Positions 36,363 to 46,964 are shown, counted from the stretch's first letter. The stretch is DNA of 64,000 nt from Lepus europaeus (GCF_033115175.1 NC_084840.1:76089179-76153178), one strand, 5' to 3'. Numbers and translations are program-made. The notes: generated by a model from the letters alone, not told the origin.

Positions 36363-37086
36363 CAGGAAAATGATGTGAGGGGATGCACTTGAATCAAGGA
36401 AGCCAAGTGGAATGCTATGTAGATGTTTAGACAAAAAGTGATGCTACTATGCTTTCACCTCCCTCTGAATGACCACAGCCCACAGAGCTCATCTGGAGCC
36501 GAAGAATCTTTGCTGTAGGCAGTAGCAGTGATAGACACAAGCTTTATTGTTACCCATCCTTGAACTAGAATCACCATAGAAAGGTGAAAGAGTTGCTGAT
36601 ATCCAGCAAACATATCCTACACTCAAATGGAAAGGGGGACAGGAATCTGACAGTCACCATAAGTCACAAAATGGTAGCAAAGTCTATTGCAAATTGTCAG
36701 GGATGGAGGACTCAGTTTATGATTCAGACAAACCAACTGTTCTCTCCCAGTATTTTGACTTGTGGGGTAATTCACAAGTCGAATGGCCCCTTGAGACCTA
36801 GACATTTGAACAAGGGTGGGTTATATGATTCATAGTGGATTTTGGCTTTCCACGGGACTCCTGTGCCTCATCTAGTAAACTCTGATGGAAATTACAAACT
36901 GTAGAAATTCAACCCAGTGCCACAATAACAGGATGCACCTGTAGATTTCGTAGAATTAGCAGCAGCATTCTACCAGCACCAGGTTGACAAGAAAGAACAC
37001 CGCTGGCAGAGCGCCTACTGAAGCAGAACTTGAAATGTCCAAAGTTTAAAACCAAAGGCCACTTTTCATATCATTCTTTAAATCAC

Positions 37087-37280
37087 AGGAGTGGTGAACT
37101 TCTGGCTCATGGGTCATATAAGGCCTGCGAAATCATTTGTTCTGGCCATGCTAAGCCAACCACAGGTAGAACTCAAAATTCAGTAACTGTATAGCAGGCT
37201 AACTCTTAAGTCGATGGTTTTGCAAGGCCTGCGAATGATGTTCTAAATACCCAAATGGTTCCCCATGCCTGTGAGAGAGA
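37087..37280 (-). mobile_element. hAT-type DNA transposon remnant near the IL2RA promoter
   Basis: Seen: GGTGAACTTCTGGCTC at the left and GGTTCCCCATGCC at the right form rough inverted ends. Between them, TAGCAGGCTAACTCTTAAGT and GCGAATGATGTT match the MER/Charlie-like non-autonomous hAT pattern I remember. Exact family not assigned. Its right end is about 395 bases left of the NF-kB site. Confidence 0.55.
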
Positions 37281-37674
37281 GCCAAGTTTGAGGGCAACAT
37301 AGCTTACAAAATGACAAGGTCCCTTCAGGAACCCAGGACACCATGGTTAAACAACTGATTCCAAATCTTAGGTTACTCATCACTCGGCCTCTCAGTCTGT
37401 TGCTTCGTTCTTACCGATCTGAATATTGGAAACCAACCCTGAAACCACTAGACTATTGGAACAGATCCAGTCTGACAGCTTTAGGAAATGCTGGTGAATT
37501 GCCAAGGCTGTCCTTCCAAGCTCCTGCTCTACTTGCATTTACACCTCGTGAGGTCTCTGCTGATTCCCCAGGGAGCTGCAATGCTGCTGGGAGTGGTTGG
37601 GGGGTTGCAATTTACAAAATGCTAAATGGGCCCACTGCCAAGAAGTGCTTGCTCACCCCTCCTTCAACGGCAGG

Positions 37675-37684
37675 GGGAATCTCC
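37675..37684 (+). promoter_or_regulatory. NF-kB site of IL2RA positive regulatory region I
   Basis: Seen: GGGAATCTCC, a kB decamer, in a longer G5-AATCT-C3 context. Known: the human IL2RA promoter has this same kB element in PRRI, about 0.25 kb upstream of the start site, needed for mitogen induction. Spacing to the inferred start here (about 235 bases) and the flanks agree. Confidence 0.85.
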
Positions 37685-37688
37685 CTTT

Positions 37689-37698
37689 CCTTTTATGG
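37689..37698 (+). promoter_or_regulatory. SRF CArG box of IL2RA PRRI
   Basis: Seen: CCTTTTATGG, a match to CC(A/T)6GG, starting 4 bases after the kB decamer. Known: in human PRRI, SRF binds beside NF-kB and the two act together. The sequence following it (AAAGGATTCATAACTGAAG) also resembles the human promoter as I recall it. Confidence 0.8.
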
Positions 37699-37835
37699 GT
37701 GAAGCTGAAGAAAGGATTCATAACTGAAGTTTAATCCTTCTCACCAAACCCAGCCCACACCTCCCAGCAATTGAACTTGAAAAAAAAAAAAAAACCTCGT
37801 TTGAAAAATTACCACAAACTATGTTGTCATCAAAA

Positions 37836-37880
37836 CACACACACAGACTCACACACTCACACACACACACACACATACAC
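37836..37880 (+). repeat. CA-rich microsatellite in the IL2RA promoter
   Basis: Seen: interrupted (CA)n from about 37836 to 37880, between PRRI and the ETS/TATA-like region. Length is likely to vary between individuals (inference), which would change spacing between the kB/SRF pair and the start site. Confidence 0.8.
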
Positions 37881-37928
37881 TTCCTATATTTGAGATCAGA
37901 GACCAGAGTGCTAGGCACAATTTCCTGG
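37879..37928 (+). promoter_or_regulatory. IL2RA core promoter/PRRII-like: ETS motifs and TATA-like element
   Basis: Seen: ACTTCCT at 37879-37885 and TTTCCTGG at 37921-37928, both ETS cores on the minus strand, with TATATTT at 37885-37891 about 30 bases before the inferred start. Known: human PRRII in this position is bound by the ETS factor ELF1 and by HMGA1. Matching site to factor in this species is inference. Confidence 0.6.
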
Positions 37929-38184
37929 CTGAACACACCAGTCTAATACTCACAGGGTACGACTCCTGTCTCGGAGACTGGTTGGAACGGCAAAGATGAC
38001 AGCCCTGGCGGGTTGATCTTTTCATCCCATATCCTCCCAGCATAATGCAGTAAAGAGGCTGACGGACAACCCAGTATCCTGCAACGAGACGGCCTCAAGC
38101 TGATTCCCAGCGCCAGGAAGATGGGGCCACGCTTGCTGCTCTGGGGATTAGTCACGTTCATCATGGTGCCTGGCTTCAGGACAG
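37915..38184 (+). CDS. IL2RA: IL2RA (CD25) exon 1: leader plus signal peptide (coding 38121-38184)
   Basis: Seen: an ATG at 38121 opens 21 codons plus one base, then a donor (ACAG|GTAAGG, GT at 38185-38186). The peptide starts MGPRLLLWGL and contains TFIMVPG, with a hydrophobic core typical of a signal peptide. I recognise it as IL2RA exon 1, which in human also ends after codon 21 plus one base. IL2RA is the alpha subunit of the high-affinity interleukin-2 receptor, a type I membrane protein with two sushi domains encoded by later exons not in this window. The roughly 200-base leader (start near 37915 by likeness to the human mRNA as I recall it) matches well, including the stretch TTTCCTGGCTGAACAC at 37921-37936. 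The leader carries two short uORFs. Only 38121-38184 is coding; the mature receptor begins in exon 2. Confidence 0.93.
37996..38016 (+). promoter_or_regulatory. uORF 1 in IL2RA leader (6 codons)
   Basis: Seen: ATG at 37996-37998, then five sense codons and TGA at 38014-38016, ending 104 bases before the IL2RA ATG. As I recall the human leader, GTG stands at the equivalent position, so this uORF may be lineage-specific. Any effect on translation is inference. Confidence 0.55.
38045..38053 (+). promoter_or_regulatory. uORF 2 in IL2RA leader (minimal ATG-CAG-TAA)
   Basis: Seen: ATG at 38045-38047, one sense codon, TAA at 38051-38053. The stop is 67 bases upstream of the IL2RA start. A minimal uORF like this can delay or reset scanning ribosomes (inference). 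Confidence 0.5.
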
Positions 38185-39499
38185 GTAAGGTCTGGGTGCC
38201 CTCTGAGACTTGGGAAGGCCATTGGACATCACCTCCCCCGGACGTAGAACCAGAGGGGACCCTAAGTAGAAAGTTCCCAGAGGGGTTGACCCTTGGGTTC
38301 TACAGCTGGTGTATGATTCCCTGGGGCCTTCCTTTACGCCTCGGGGGTCACCAGTCTGTAAAGAGAGCTTGGAATGGGGTTAGGCTCTCCTGTCACTCAC
38401 AGTCCTTGACAGCTGATTCTGGGAACTATAGGATGGCATGATGTCTGGATGTCAACAGGACACTGATGGACAGATTCCTTAAGAAGTTCTCTCTCATATC
38501 CCAATGAAGTCGATTTTCCACTGCAAGCCCCTACCCCCCAATCCCAGCAGTAAGATAACACCAAAAAGTTATTTGGAATCTCGATTGGCCTGAGGCATAA
38601 GTAACTTGTATATGGAACACTGGGATCATATAAGAGCTCAGAAAAGTTTACCTTCAAGAACATGTACTGTGCTTTGATTGCTTCTGGAAATTATACGTAG
38701 GAAGCTCCTTAAAACTGCAACTTAATAGAAATGTTAAAAAATTAACATACTTATGTCCAGACCATTGCTTTTTCCTAGGCTCCTATGAAAATGTACATTG
38801 TACATGTGAGCTCATATATATATATATATAATATATATACACATATATGCAAATTTTGATTCATCCTGGGTTTTCTCAAAGACTATTATAAAATAGAAAT
38901 TAAAAAACCACTAACTCATACCTCAAACCACCTTTCCTAATTGAGTGTAAATTCTCAAATAGCATCTTCCCTTGCTAAACCAGAAAGACAGATATGAAAG
39001 TGTAACGTCTTTTTTCTGAAAGTCTACAATTTCATATCACTAGTTTCAATCAATCTAATGCTAAGTGACTATCAAAATGTGTTAAGAAGTGAAACATGAT
39101 CGTGCATAGGAAGAGCTTGTTTCCTTGTTTTGGTGAGTGGCCAATTTGTGGCATGCTATGGGTTGCCTCAGGCATAGGAACTTCTCTGCTTTGGATTTAA
39201 AGTGGACATGATTTTAGGAAGGTTTACAGAATAATTTCTGCCTCAATAGGGATGTTGTCAAATCAATCCAAGCCACGGCAGCAAAATCTACACAATTGAT
39301 CTTGCCCTATCTTTGGGAAACACATTTCAGGCAGTCTTGGAGCTGTTACTAGCCACTGGTGACTCCTCTGAGGATCTGAGCAGTTTCATTGGCAATGAGC
39401 CCAGTGGAGTATCGTGCAGACTCTTTCTCTCAGTTCTCTAGAAATCCATCCAACACTACCTCTCAAGCCCCTTTTCAACACTGCTAAACATACAAAGTC

Positions 39500-39785
39500 C
39501 TGGCCCTTAGGAGATTGATGGCCTATGTGGTAAGATCTACAGGAGAGTGAAGGCTATCAGAGAAGGCTTCATGGAAGTGGCAGCCAAACAGAGCCTGAAG
39601 GGGCTGGCACATGTCCACAAGGGCATCAGGGAACAGCACGTGCTCTGCTGTATAAGCTCCCTGGACAAGGATGTGGAGAAGCGGGAAGTAAGGCTGGAAA
39701 AGCAGAACTGGGTCGAATGAATGATCCAAGGTCTTAGATAGCAGGCCAAGACTTTTAAACCTCACGTCATAGCCAATAAAGAATT
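39500..39785. repeat. Possible L2-like relic
   Basis: AGAGAAGGCTTCATGGAAGT and ACAGAGCCTGAAGG echo a common old mammalian repeat phrase. Decayed; family uncertain. Confidence 0.35.
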
Positions 39786-39850
39786 AATAGAAAAAAATTT
39801 TAAATTACTCTTTATAGAAAACCTTTTATGTGCCAGGCATGTAAGTCATT

Positions 39851-40185
39851 TATTTTTTTAAGACTTAGTTATTTATTTGAAAGGGAGAGTGACAGAGAAG
39901 GCGAGAAAAAGAGAGAGGGAGATTTTCCATCTCATGGTTCACTCTGTTAATGGCCCCAACAGCCAGTGTTGGCCAGGCTGAAGCCAGGAGCCAAGAACTT
40001 CACCCAGGTCTCTCACGTGGGTGGTAGGGGCACAAGCACTTGGGCCATCCTCTGCTGCCTTCCCAGGCACATTAACAAAGAGCTGGATCAGCAAAGCAGC
40101 TGAGACTTGAACTGGACTCTCATATGGAATGCCTCCATCACAAGTTGTGGCTTAACCCACTGCACCACAGTGCCACCCCTAATTC
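39851..40185 (-). mobile_element. CSINE
   Basis: TTTTTAAGACTTAGTTATTT start; head end CCACTGCACCACAGTGCCACC. First SINE inside IL2RA intron 1. Confidence 0.83.
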
Positions 40186-42793
40186 TTACTTTAATTTTCA
40201 TAACCACTTTGCTTGTGGATGTCATTAGCCCCTAGATAAAGAAGTACCTTAAACACAAAACCTCAGAGGCTGAGGCAGTGCCAGGTCTCAAACCGGCTTC
40301 CCTAGGTTGTTCTCTTTCCTTTCACTGCAAACAGGGTCAAAGCTTTTTGGAGATGACTCTAGCATAGATTAGAGAGTGATCAGGTACAGGGAGACCGGTC
40401 ATGAGACTCTGAAATTGTTTGATCCAGAGATAAATGAGAACTCAAAGGCTGAAGCAAAAGAAATGGATTGAGTTTCTGGAATGAACAGAGGGGCTCAGGG
40501 CAAAAATAACCTCACTCAGGCTTTTTCCTCCTAGAGGAATCTGGTCTTCAAAGCTATTCCTCTTTTAATTTCTCAGGTGTGAGAGCTCTAATGAAGTCAA
40601 GCAGACTGTCAACAGATGCAATTTCTAGCTGATTCATAAGGGAGATTTTCATTCTGAAAATTTCCAAAGCCACCATTTAGAATCGTGATGGAGTATGGGG
40701 GAGGTATTAGTCAATCTGGGTGTTTTTAGTCGCTATATTACTGGGTCCTGGGATGTGGTTAAAAAGAGAATTCTCCTGATGTTGCCAGCACAGCGTGTTA
40801 TTAAAGGCATCTTTCAGAGAACTGTGGAAATTCTGATCACTAACATGTCCCCGACCATCTTTCTTTCATTCTAGGAATTCTGTGATCAAAGCTTCATCTC
40901 CTAGACATTAAAAAAAAGTGCAGAAAGTGATATGTTTGTCTAATTATCCCTTCTTGTAAAGACTCCTGCTCACCCTGGAATTTCCCATCTTGACCTTCGT
41001 CATTCAAACACAAAATGTTTAACTCTTCACAGTTAAGCCTTTACATAAAGCCTTGCTTTAGGAAGTATCACTACTCTTACCTTGCGCATCTTCAAGATAG
41101 CCTTTGGAATTCAGGGCTTTGGTAAGCAAAGAGCATATTGCATAAAGCAGCTGCTGTTCTCTATAAAGTGGTGTGCTTTTACTAGTCTGATGTAGCACCC
41201 GTGCATATGCTCCAGCTCAGACTTCAGAGCTGATAAAAGAATTGACTTTATCATTCTGTCCAAAGAGAACTGACGGTGGTGAAGAATGGCTAATGTGCTC
41301 TACGACTGGCCACCACCCCGTCCACCTCAGAAGTGTTCTCAGACTTTTTTGTTGTTGTTGCTGTTGTTGTTCTTAAAGCCTCTGGTATTCTGGATAATTC
41401 TGTGCAATTTCCTGTTGCCATAATCCTTATAACATAGCAATAGACATCAGTAAGGCAGGTGATCGTTCAATATAGTGGCCATTCGAGTTAATTTCCTGCT
41501 CCCTTCATTGTTCAATGTGCAGTAGAAACTTTATAAATAATTTCCACAGAAAGTGGGACATGTCACCTGCAGTCAGTGGGAAATATAATTAGGAAGAAAA
41601 TGAACTTTTCAGGAACCCAAAAGTGGACAAAGGTATCTCCTAGTGACATTGTTGGAGAACCAAAGAGGAACCATGGAAAAGGACACAGTGTCTGACAAAC
41701 TTCTGTCCATAAAATGAAGAGATTGAAATTTCTGACCATAAAATGAGGTCTTGGAACTCCCATTTCTATCACTCTATGTCAAGAAATCTGAAAAGGAAAT
41801 AAAATAAATTCTGCTTCCTAGGTACTTTCAAACTGGGGTACTTTGGGTTGGAAAACTTTCCCAACTGAAGACAGACCCATCAGGGTCAGGCTTGAGAGAA
41901 CTCTGTCATCAGACAAAAGGCTGACATCTCATTGTAGGTAATTTCCAGCTCTGAACAGGTACTCTCCTGCACTTGAGGGTGGCCCACTCACTGCTTCTGC
42001 AATTTCTGTGGTTGTAGGTGTCAGGGCAAAAGCACCACTAATCGGTGATGAGGCCTTCTGCTGTTTGCTTGTAGAGGGAGTTTTTGCCTTCTGACAATAT
42101 CCTTGTTCTTCATAGGAGAGGTTTTACATACACAGGGACCTGTTTCTCTTCTCTTTATTCCAGGTCATTCCTTGTGAGAAAACAAAAGACGATCTAAATT
42201 CAAACATTTGCTTCCAAAAAACTGTTATCCCTTCATCCCGGAAAGTGTTCAGATAGAGGCTGGATCAGAATCCAGGACCCTTAAATTTCAGTCCAGTATT
42301 CCCTGCACATCTTCACGGTGATGCTCAGTGATATTCCTTTATCTATCCACTCATGCACTGGTATTAGAAGGGTGAAAAATGTTACAATCCTTGTTCTCAA
42401 ACTACTCATCATTTAACAACAGAGATGTAACATCTGCTGGGCAATTTCTGTCTTGCAAACTGCCAAGAAGAAGCCAGCAGTAGCTGCCAATGAGTCAACA
42501 TCATCAATGAGTCCCCCAACATGGTTTCAAGTAAGTCACTCATTTAGGGGAAAACAATAATATAATAATCTCTTGGATTTTTAGGTATTTTCCACTCTTA
42601 GGTTACTCAGATAGTGTCTGGCCAGTTGATTGATTTTAAGGTTTCCCTGGGATTAGCCTCCATCAAGAGAATACAAGTTACACTGGGAAAAGTCTTAGTA
42701 CAATGGTTCCCAACACCAGTTGCACATAGAAGGTACATCGAAAGATTAATGCATTAAATGATGATGTCAAGACCAATGAAGAATTAGCTAGCG

Positions 42794-43128
42794 AACTGGT
42801 GCCACGGCTCACTTGGCTAATTCTCCACCTGCAGCGTTGGCACCCTGGGTTCTAGTCCCGGTTGGGGTGCTGGACTCTGTCCCGGTTGCTCCTCTTCCAG
42901 TCCTGCTCTCTGCTGTGGCCCGGGAAGGCAGTGGAGGATGGCCCAACTGCTTGGGCCCTGCACCAGCATGGGAGACCAGGAGGAAGCACTTGGCTCCTGG
43001 CTTCGGATTGGCTCAGTGCACCGGCCGTAGTGGCCATTTGGGGGGTGAACCAACGGAAGGAAGAGCTTTCTCTCCATCTCTCTCTCTCTCACTGTCTAAC
43101 TCTGTCTGTCAAAAAAAAAAAAAAAAAA
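42794..43128 (+). mobile_element. Young CSINE with target-site duplication
   Basis: AAGAATTAGCTAGC is exact at 42779-42792 and 43128-43141; 19-A tail. Confidence 0.92.
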
Positions 43129-43488
43129 AGAATTAGCTAGCCTCTCTGGGGGAATAGAGCAAGCCATAACAATATTTTGTCTAAGTGCCTCAAATGATTT
43201 AAGATGCAGTTAGGACTGAAGTCTATCACGTTAGAGATAGAATAGATTCCCACTGTTGGTCTGATTCCATCATTTCATTTCTATGCACTATGAATAGTTT
43301 CCTGGAGAAGTACTTCTCAAACTTGAATTATGTACAAATCACTTATGGGTCTTGTTATAAAGCAGATTCAGATTCAAGAGATCTGAGATTCTGGTTCAAA
43401 CATGGGGTCTGTGTTGCTGGTGCACAGATTGCATTTTGAATAGCTAGACTATCATGTGAGAGAAGGAACATATGTTACTTCTTTTGTT

Positions 43489-43591
43489 TTTTATAAAGAT
43501 TTATCTATTTGAAAGGCAGAGTTTCAGAGAGAGGGAGAGAGTAGGGGAGGGTGAGAGAGGGAGAAAAAGAAGAGAGAGAAGGGGGAGGGGG

Positions 43592-43641
<50 letters not shown>

Positions 43642-43905
43642 GAGAGAGAGAAAGAGATCTTGTATCTGCTGGTTTATGCCCCAAATGGCCACAAGGGCTG
43701 GGCCTGGGCCAGGCCGAAGTCAGGAGCCAGGGAGTTAGTTCATCCTGGTCTCCCACACACTTGGGCCATCTTCTGCTGCCTTCCCAAGTGCATTAATAGA
43801 GAGCTGGGTTGGAAGTGGAGCCTTCTGGACTAGAACCGGTGCTCTGATATTGGATGCTGGCATTGCAGACAGCAGCTTAACCTACTGTACTTCAATACTG
43901 GCCCC
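43489..43905 (-). mobile_element. CSINE with expanded purine tract
   Basis: Body flanked by ATATGTTACTTCT at about 43468 and 43909. The GA-rich part has expanded to about 150 bases (43515-43662). Confidence 0.87.
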
Positions 43906-43956
43906 AATATATGTTACTTCTATCCTCACAGAACTCGAAATTAAAGAGGGAAAACC

Positions 43957-44662
43957 GGGACTGGTGCTGTGGTGTAGTAGGTTAAGCCCCCACTTGTGGT
44001 GCCGGAATCCCATGGGGGTGCCATTTCATGTGCCAGCTGCTCTTCTTCCGACCCAGCTCTCTGGTGAGGCCTAGGAATTCTGATCTAGCCTCTATCTGAA
44101 TGCTTTCCAGGATGAAGGGATGCAGGGAAAGAACAAATGTGGACGACTGGACTGGCGGCAATGGGGTCGCCTTTCCCAAGAGAAGAAACAGCCACAGTGT
44201 CATTGAAGAATAAAAAGAATAAAAAGTTAAAAAGAGGCCGTGGCTTCCTTTATCTTAATGTAATAGACGGATCTCAGGGCCACAGTGAGAGAGAAAGAAC
44301 AGATTGATCTAAATTGTTTTATATTGAGCTATATTCTGCCGCTGTTAAGATTTTCCAAGGGGATTTCAAAACTCCGTGGAAAAAATGAAATTAGAAGATA
44401 AGTTTATTTTGACGAAAAGATTTTGAGATGTACGCATGGTTTTTTTGATGATACACATGTGGAAGGTGGCCCAAGTGCTTGGGCCCCTGCACCCACATGG
44501 AAGACCTGGAAGAAGCTCCTGGCTTCAGATCGGCCTAGGCTCAGCTGTTGTAGCCATTTGGGGAGTGAACCAGAGGATGGAAGACCTTCCCCTCTGTCTC
44601 TCCTTCTCTCTGTCTTTAATTCTCTCTCTCTCACATAAATAAATAAATGAGTTTTTTTTTTA
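43957..44662 (+). mobile_element. CSINE split by a 383-bp insert
   Basis: Left half 43957-44077 (GGGACTGGTGCTGTGGTGTAG to GAGGCCTAGGAA). Right half 44461-44662 (GGAAGGTGGCCCAAGTGC to AAATAAATAAATGAG). The halves join in CSINE order, missing about 6 bases at the junction; no clear target duplication. Confidence 0.85.
44078..44460 (+). repeat. Insert: duplicated copy A of the 45.6-46.0 kb block
   Basis: 44118-44460 aligns to 45622-45952 with near 88 percent identity by eye. 44078-44117 is filler with weak likeness to DNA left of copy B. It ends where the palindromic element's centre would be. Confidence 0.85.
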
Positions 44663-45621
44663 AGAAAAACCAAGATGATTAAGATAAATATTGATCGAAC
44701 ATTTCAAAAGATATTCAGCAAAGCTAGTGAATGCCCCCAAGGAACTGGAATAAGGAAGCAGCATGCTCCCTGGAGAGTTAGGGAAAGCTTTGTAGAGATG
44801 GTGGCCTTGGGGCGGATTGGCTCTGCTTGGTGCTTCTGAATATCTGCAGGGGTTGGCAGGATGGCATTTTGTAATGAGAGCACTAAAACTGTGCACTTGG
44901 TATTCCTTCATCTATTCTTTCCTGCATTAGGATTTACAGGGATGAGTAGCAAACTGGACACTGAGGAGTTTGCCAGGACAACTAAATCAATGAGTCAGAT
45001 TGCATTCCTATATGTGAGTCTATGCATTTTCCTGGTGTGTGCGTTGAGCAAAAAGGGTCTCAAAATGGCTAGTGATTTTCTGACATGAATGAGTACTTCC
45101 GCTCAAAAAGAATCTGAGTGTTCTTCACCTCTAGATGTCCCTGGTCTCTGGTGACTTCTTTGACTTGATGAGTTGCTAATCAGCACCACCAGTCCCCTGG
45201 AGAATAGTTAGAGAGGTCCTGGGTCTTATTCCCCTATATCTAAGTTTTTCCCCAACTCAGCCCCTGCCACCTGCGTTCTACAAGGCCAGAGTCCCAAGCC
45301 GTCTGTCCTGGCAGCGCACTTCTACACTCCTCTCCCCCACCACACCATTCCTAGGACTTTTGACCTGCAGTTTATGCCAGCACCAGGCATCCTGCCTACA
45401 GAAGATTTCAGGCAGCAGAAGTGTGGGTGGCATGGGCCAGGGTTGACCAGGAGGTCATTGTGCTGAAAGGAAGATGAATGGAAGCAGGGGAAGGGGCGAG
45501 ATACTGATCACGAGTGTTCACATCCTGTGGCACCAAGTCGGCCTGCCCTGTGTAGACTGTGTGGTCAGATGTGCTGGGCTAGCCTGCCTTCTCCCCTTGT
45601 CCAAGGCCCCCCTCCAATGAT

Positions 45622-45952
45622 GGATGCAGGGAAAGAACAAATGCGGACGACTGGACTGGCAACAATGGAGTCACTTTTCCCAAGAGAAGACACAGCCAAA
45701 GTGTCTTTAAAGAATAAAAAGGAAGTTAAAAAGAGGCCGTGGCTTCCGTTACCTTAATGAAATAGATCTCAGGGCCACAGCGAGAGAGAAAGGACAGATT
45801 GATCTAAATTGTTCTATATTGAGCTATATTCTGCCATTGTTAAGTTGTGCCAAGGGGACTTCAAAACTTTGTGGAAAAATTAAATTAGAAGATAAGTTTA
45901 TTTTGATGAAAAGATTTTGAAATGTATGCATGTTTTTTGATGATACACATGT
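45622..45952 (+). repeat. Copy B, source of the duplicated block
   Basis: Contains AACAAATGCGGACGACTGGA, AAAAAGAGGCCGTGGCTTCC and the left arm of the palindrome. Treated as the source because copy A interrupts a CSINE while B's context is continuous. Confidence 0.8.
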
Positions 45953-46053
45953 TCATGATTATTTTAAAGACTTTTATGCATAGATGTCAAAATTATCCTG
46001 CATCAAAATGTATCTTTAATTCCATTCTGCACAGACTTTTTGAAATACCCTTG
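45851..46053. mobile_element. Palindromic MITE-like element
   Basis: Seen: the left arm begins CAAGGGGACTTCAAAACTTT and the right arm ends ACTTTTTGAAATACCCTTG, its imperfect reverse complement. Both arms share ATTTTGATG and TATGCAT blocks. About 100 bases per arm, centre near 45952. The shape fits a non-autonomous mariner/Tc1-type DNA transposon; I cannot name the family, and flanking TA is seen only on the right. Confidence 0.65.
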
Positions 46054-46069
46054 TATATTACAGCATGGC

Positions 46070-46215
46070 ATTAATCTAGTGAATTCTGAGAACGAGGTAG
46101 GTCCTATCTTTAACCCCATCATACACATGCAAACTGAGGTTCACTAAGGTCAAGTGGGTTGCCCCGTGTACCACAAATAGAAAAGAGCTAGGATGTGAGC
46201 CAGAAAACCTAATTC
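46070..46215 (-). repeat. MIR
   Basis: TGCAAACTGAGGTTCACTAA, then GATGTGAGCCAGAAAACCTA: reversed MIR core. Confidence 0.7.
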
Positions 46216-46964
46216 TAAAGCCTGCACTCTGTACTGCTGTTCTAGACTGCTGGTCAAAGGTAGGTGTTCCATGTCAACACAAGTTCCTTTTTACTTTTTT
46301 AGAAATTGAGATACATAGGCCATGAAACATGTCCTGCTGTTCTTGCAGCTCGGCATCAACTAAGAGTTCCTGTGGCTGCCGAACCAGAATCTCTGATGCT
46401 GGGTAGCAGCTCTGCAGTCTCCTCCCACAGAGGGGCTGGCCTCTCACAGGATCTCTTAGGGCCCAGCTGGCCCTTGGAGTCTCGGCTCCCAAGATTGTGG
46501 TCCTCACCCGTAGTCCTCCTTCCACCTACAAGGAGCAGCTTGGGGTGCCTTCCTTGCAACTGACTGCTTTAAAGAAAAGCATCTCACTGAAGTCTGCCAG
46601 CAGCCCACAAAACAGGAAATTCTGAGCAGCCTGGGCCATGAGTCACCACACCGTGTTCAGGAATTGCCATTTCTGCTCACGGAATCACCCACTCTTTTCT
46701 GTTTGGGACCAAAATAGATCCTCCTTCAGAAGCCGGCTGCTTTGTGCGCCCTTAGTAACAAAGAGCAGAGGAAGGATAGGTGTGTTTCTCCGAGGCGTGG
46801 TGCTGGGAGTTACTGCTCCCGTGAAGCTTTACAGGATGAAAACATGGCTGCCGCAGGAGATGCGACCCAGGGGCTGTGGGGCAGGTACAGAGGGAAGTGC
46901 TAGTGCCACTGAGGGCAATCTCCTGCTCCTGGTAGGACTGCCAGTTCTCCCTGGCTCATGCTTC

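Larger units (their letters stand above)
13641..37080. other. RBM17-IL2RA intergenic interval
   Basis: The divergent promoters are about 24 kb apart. Many CSINEs and older repeats are listed separately. Stretches where I see no gene or recognised element include 15110-15470, 16870-17760, 18660-19050, 19420-20300, 23035-24020, 24990-26890, 28065-29170, 29935-30490, 30630-31300, 33645-34470, 34770-35230, 36370-37085 and 37281-37670. No open frame in them resembles a protein I know. Confidence 0.7.
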
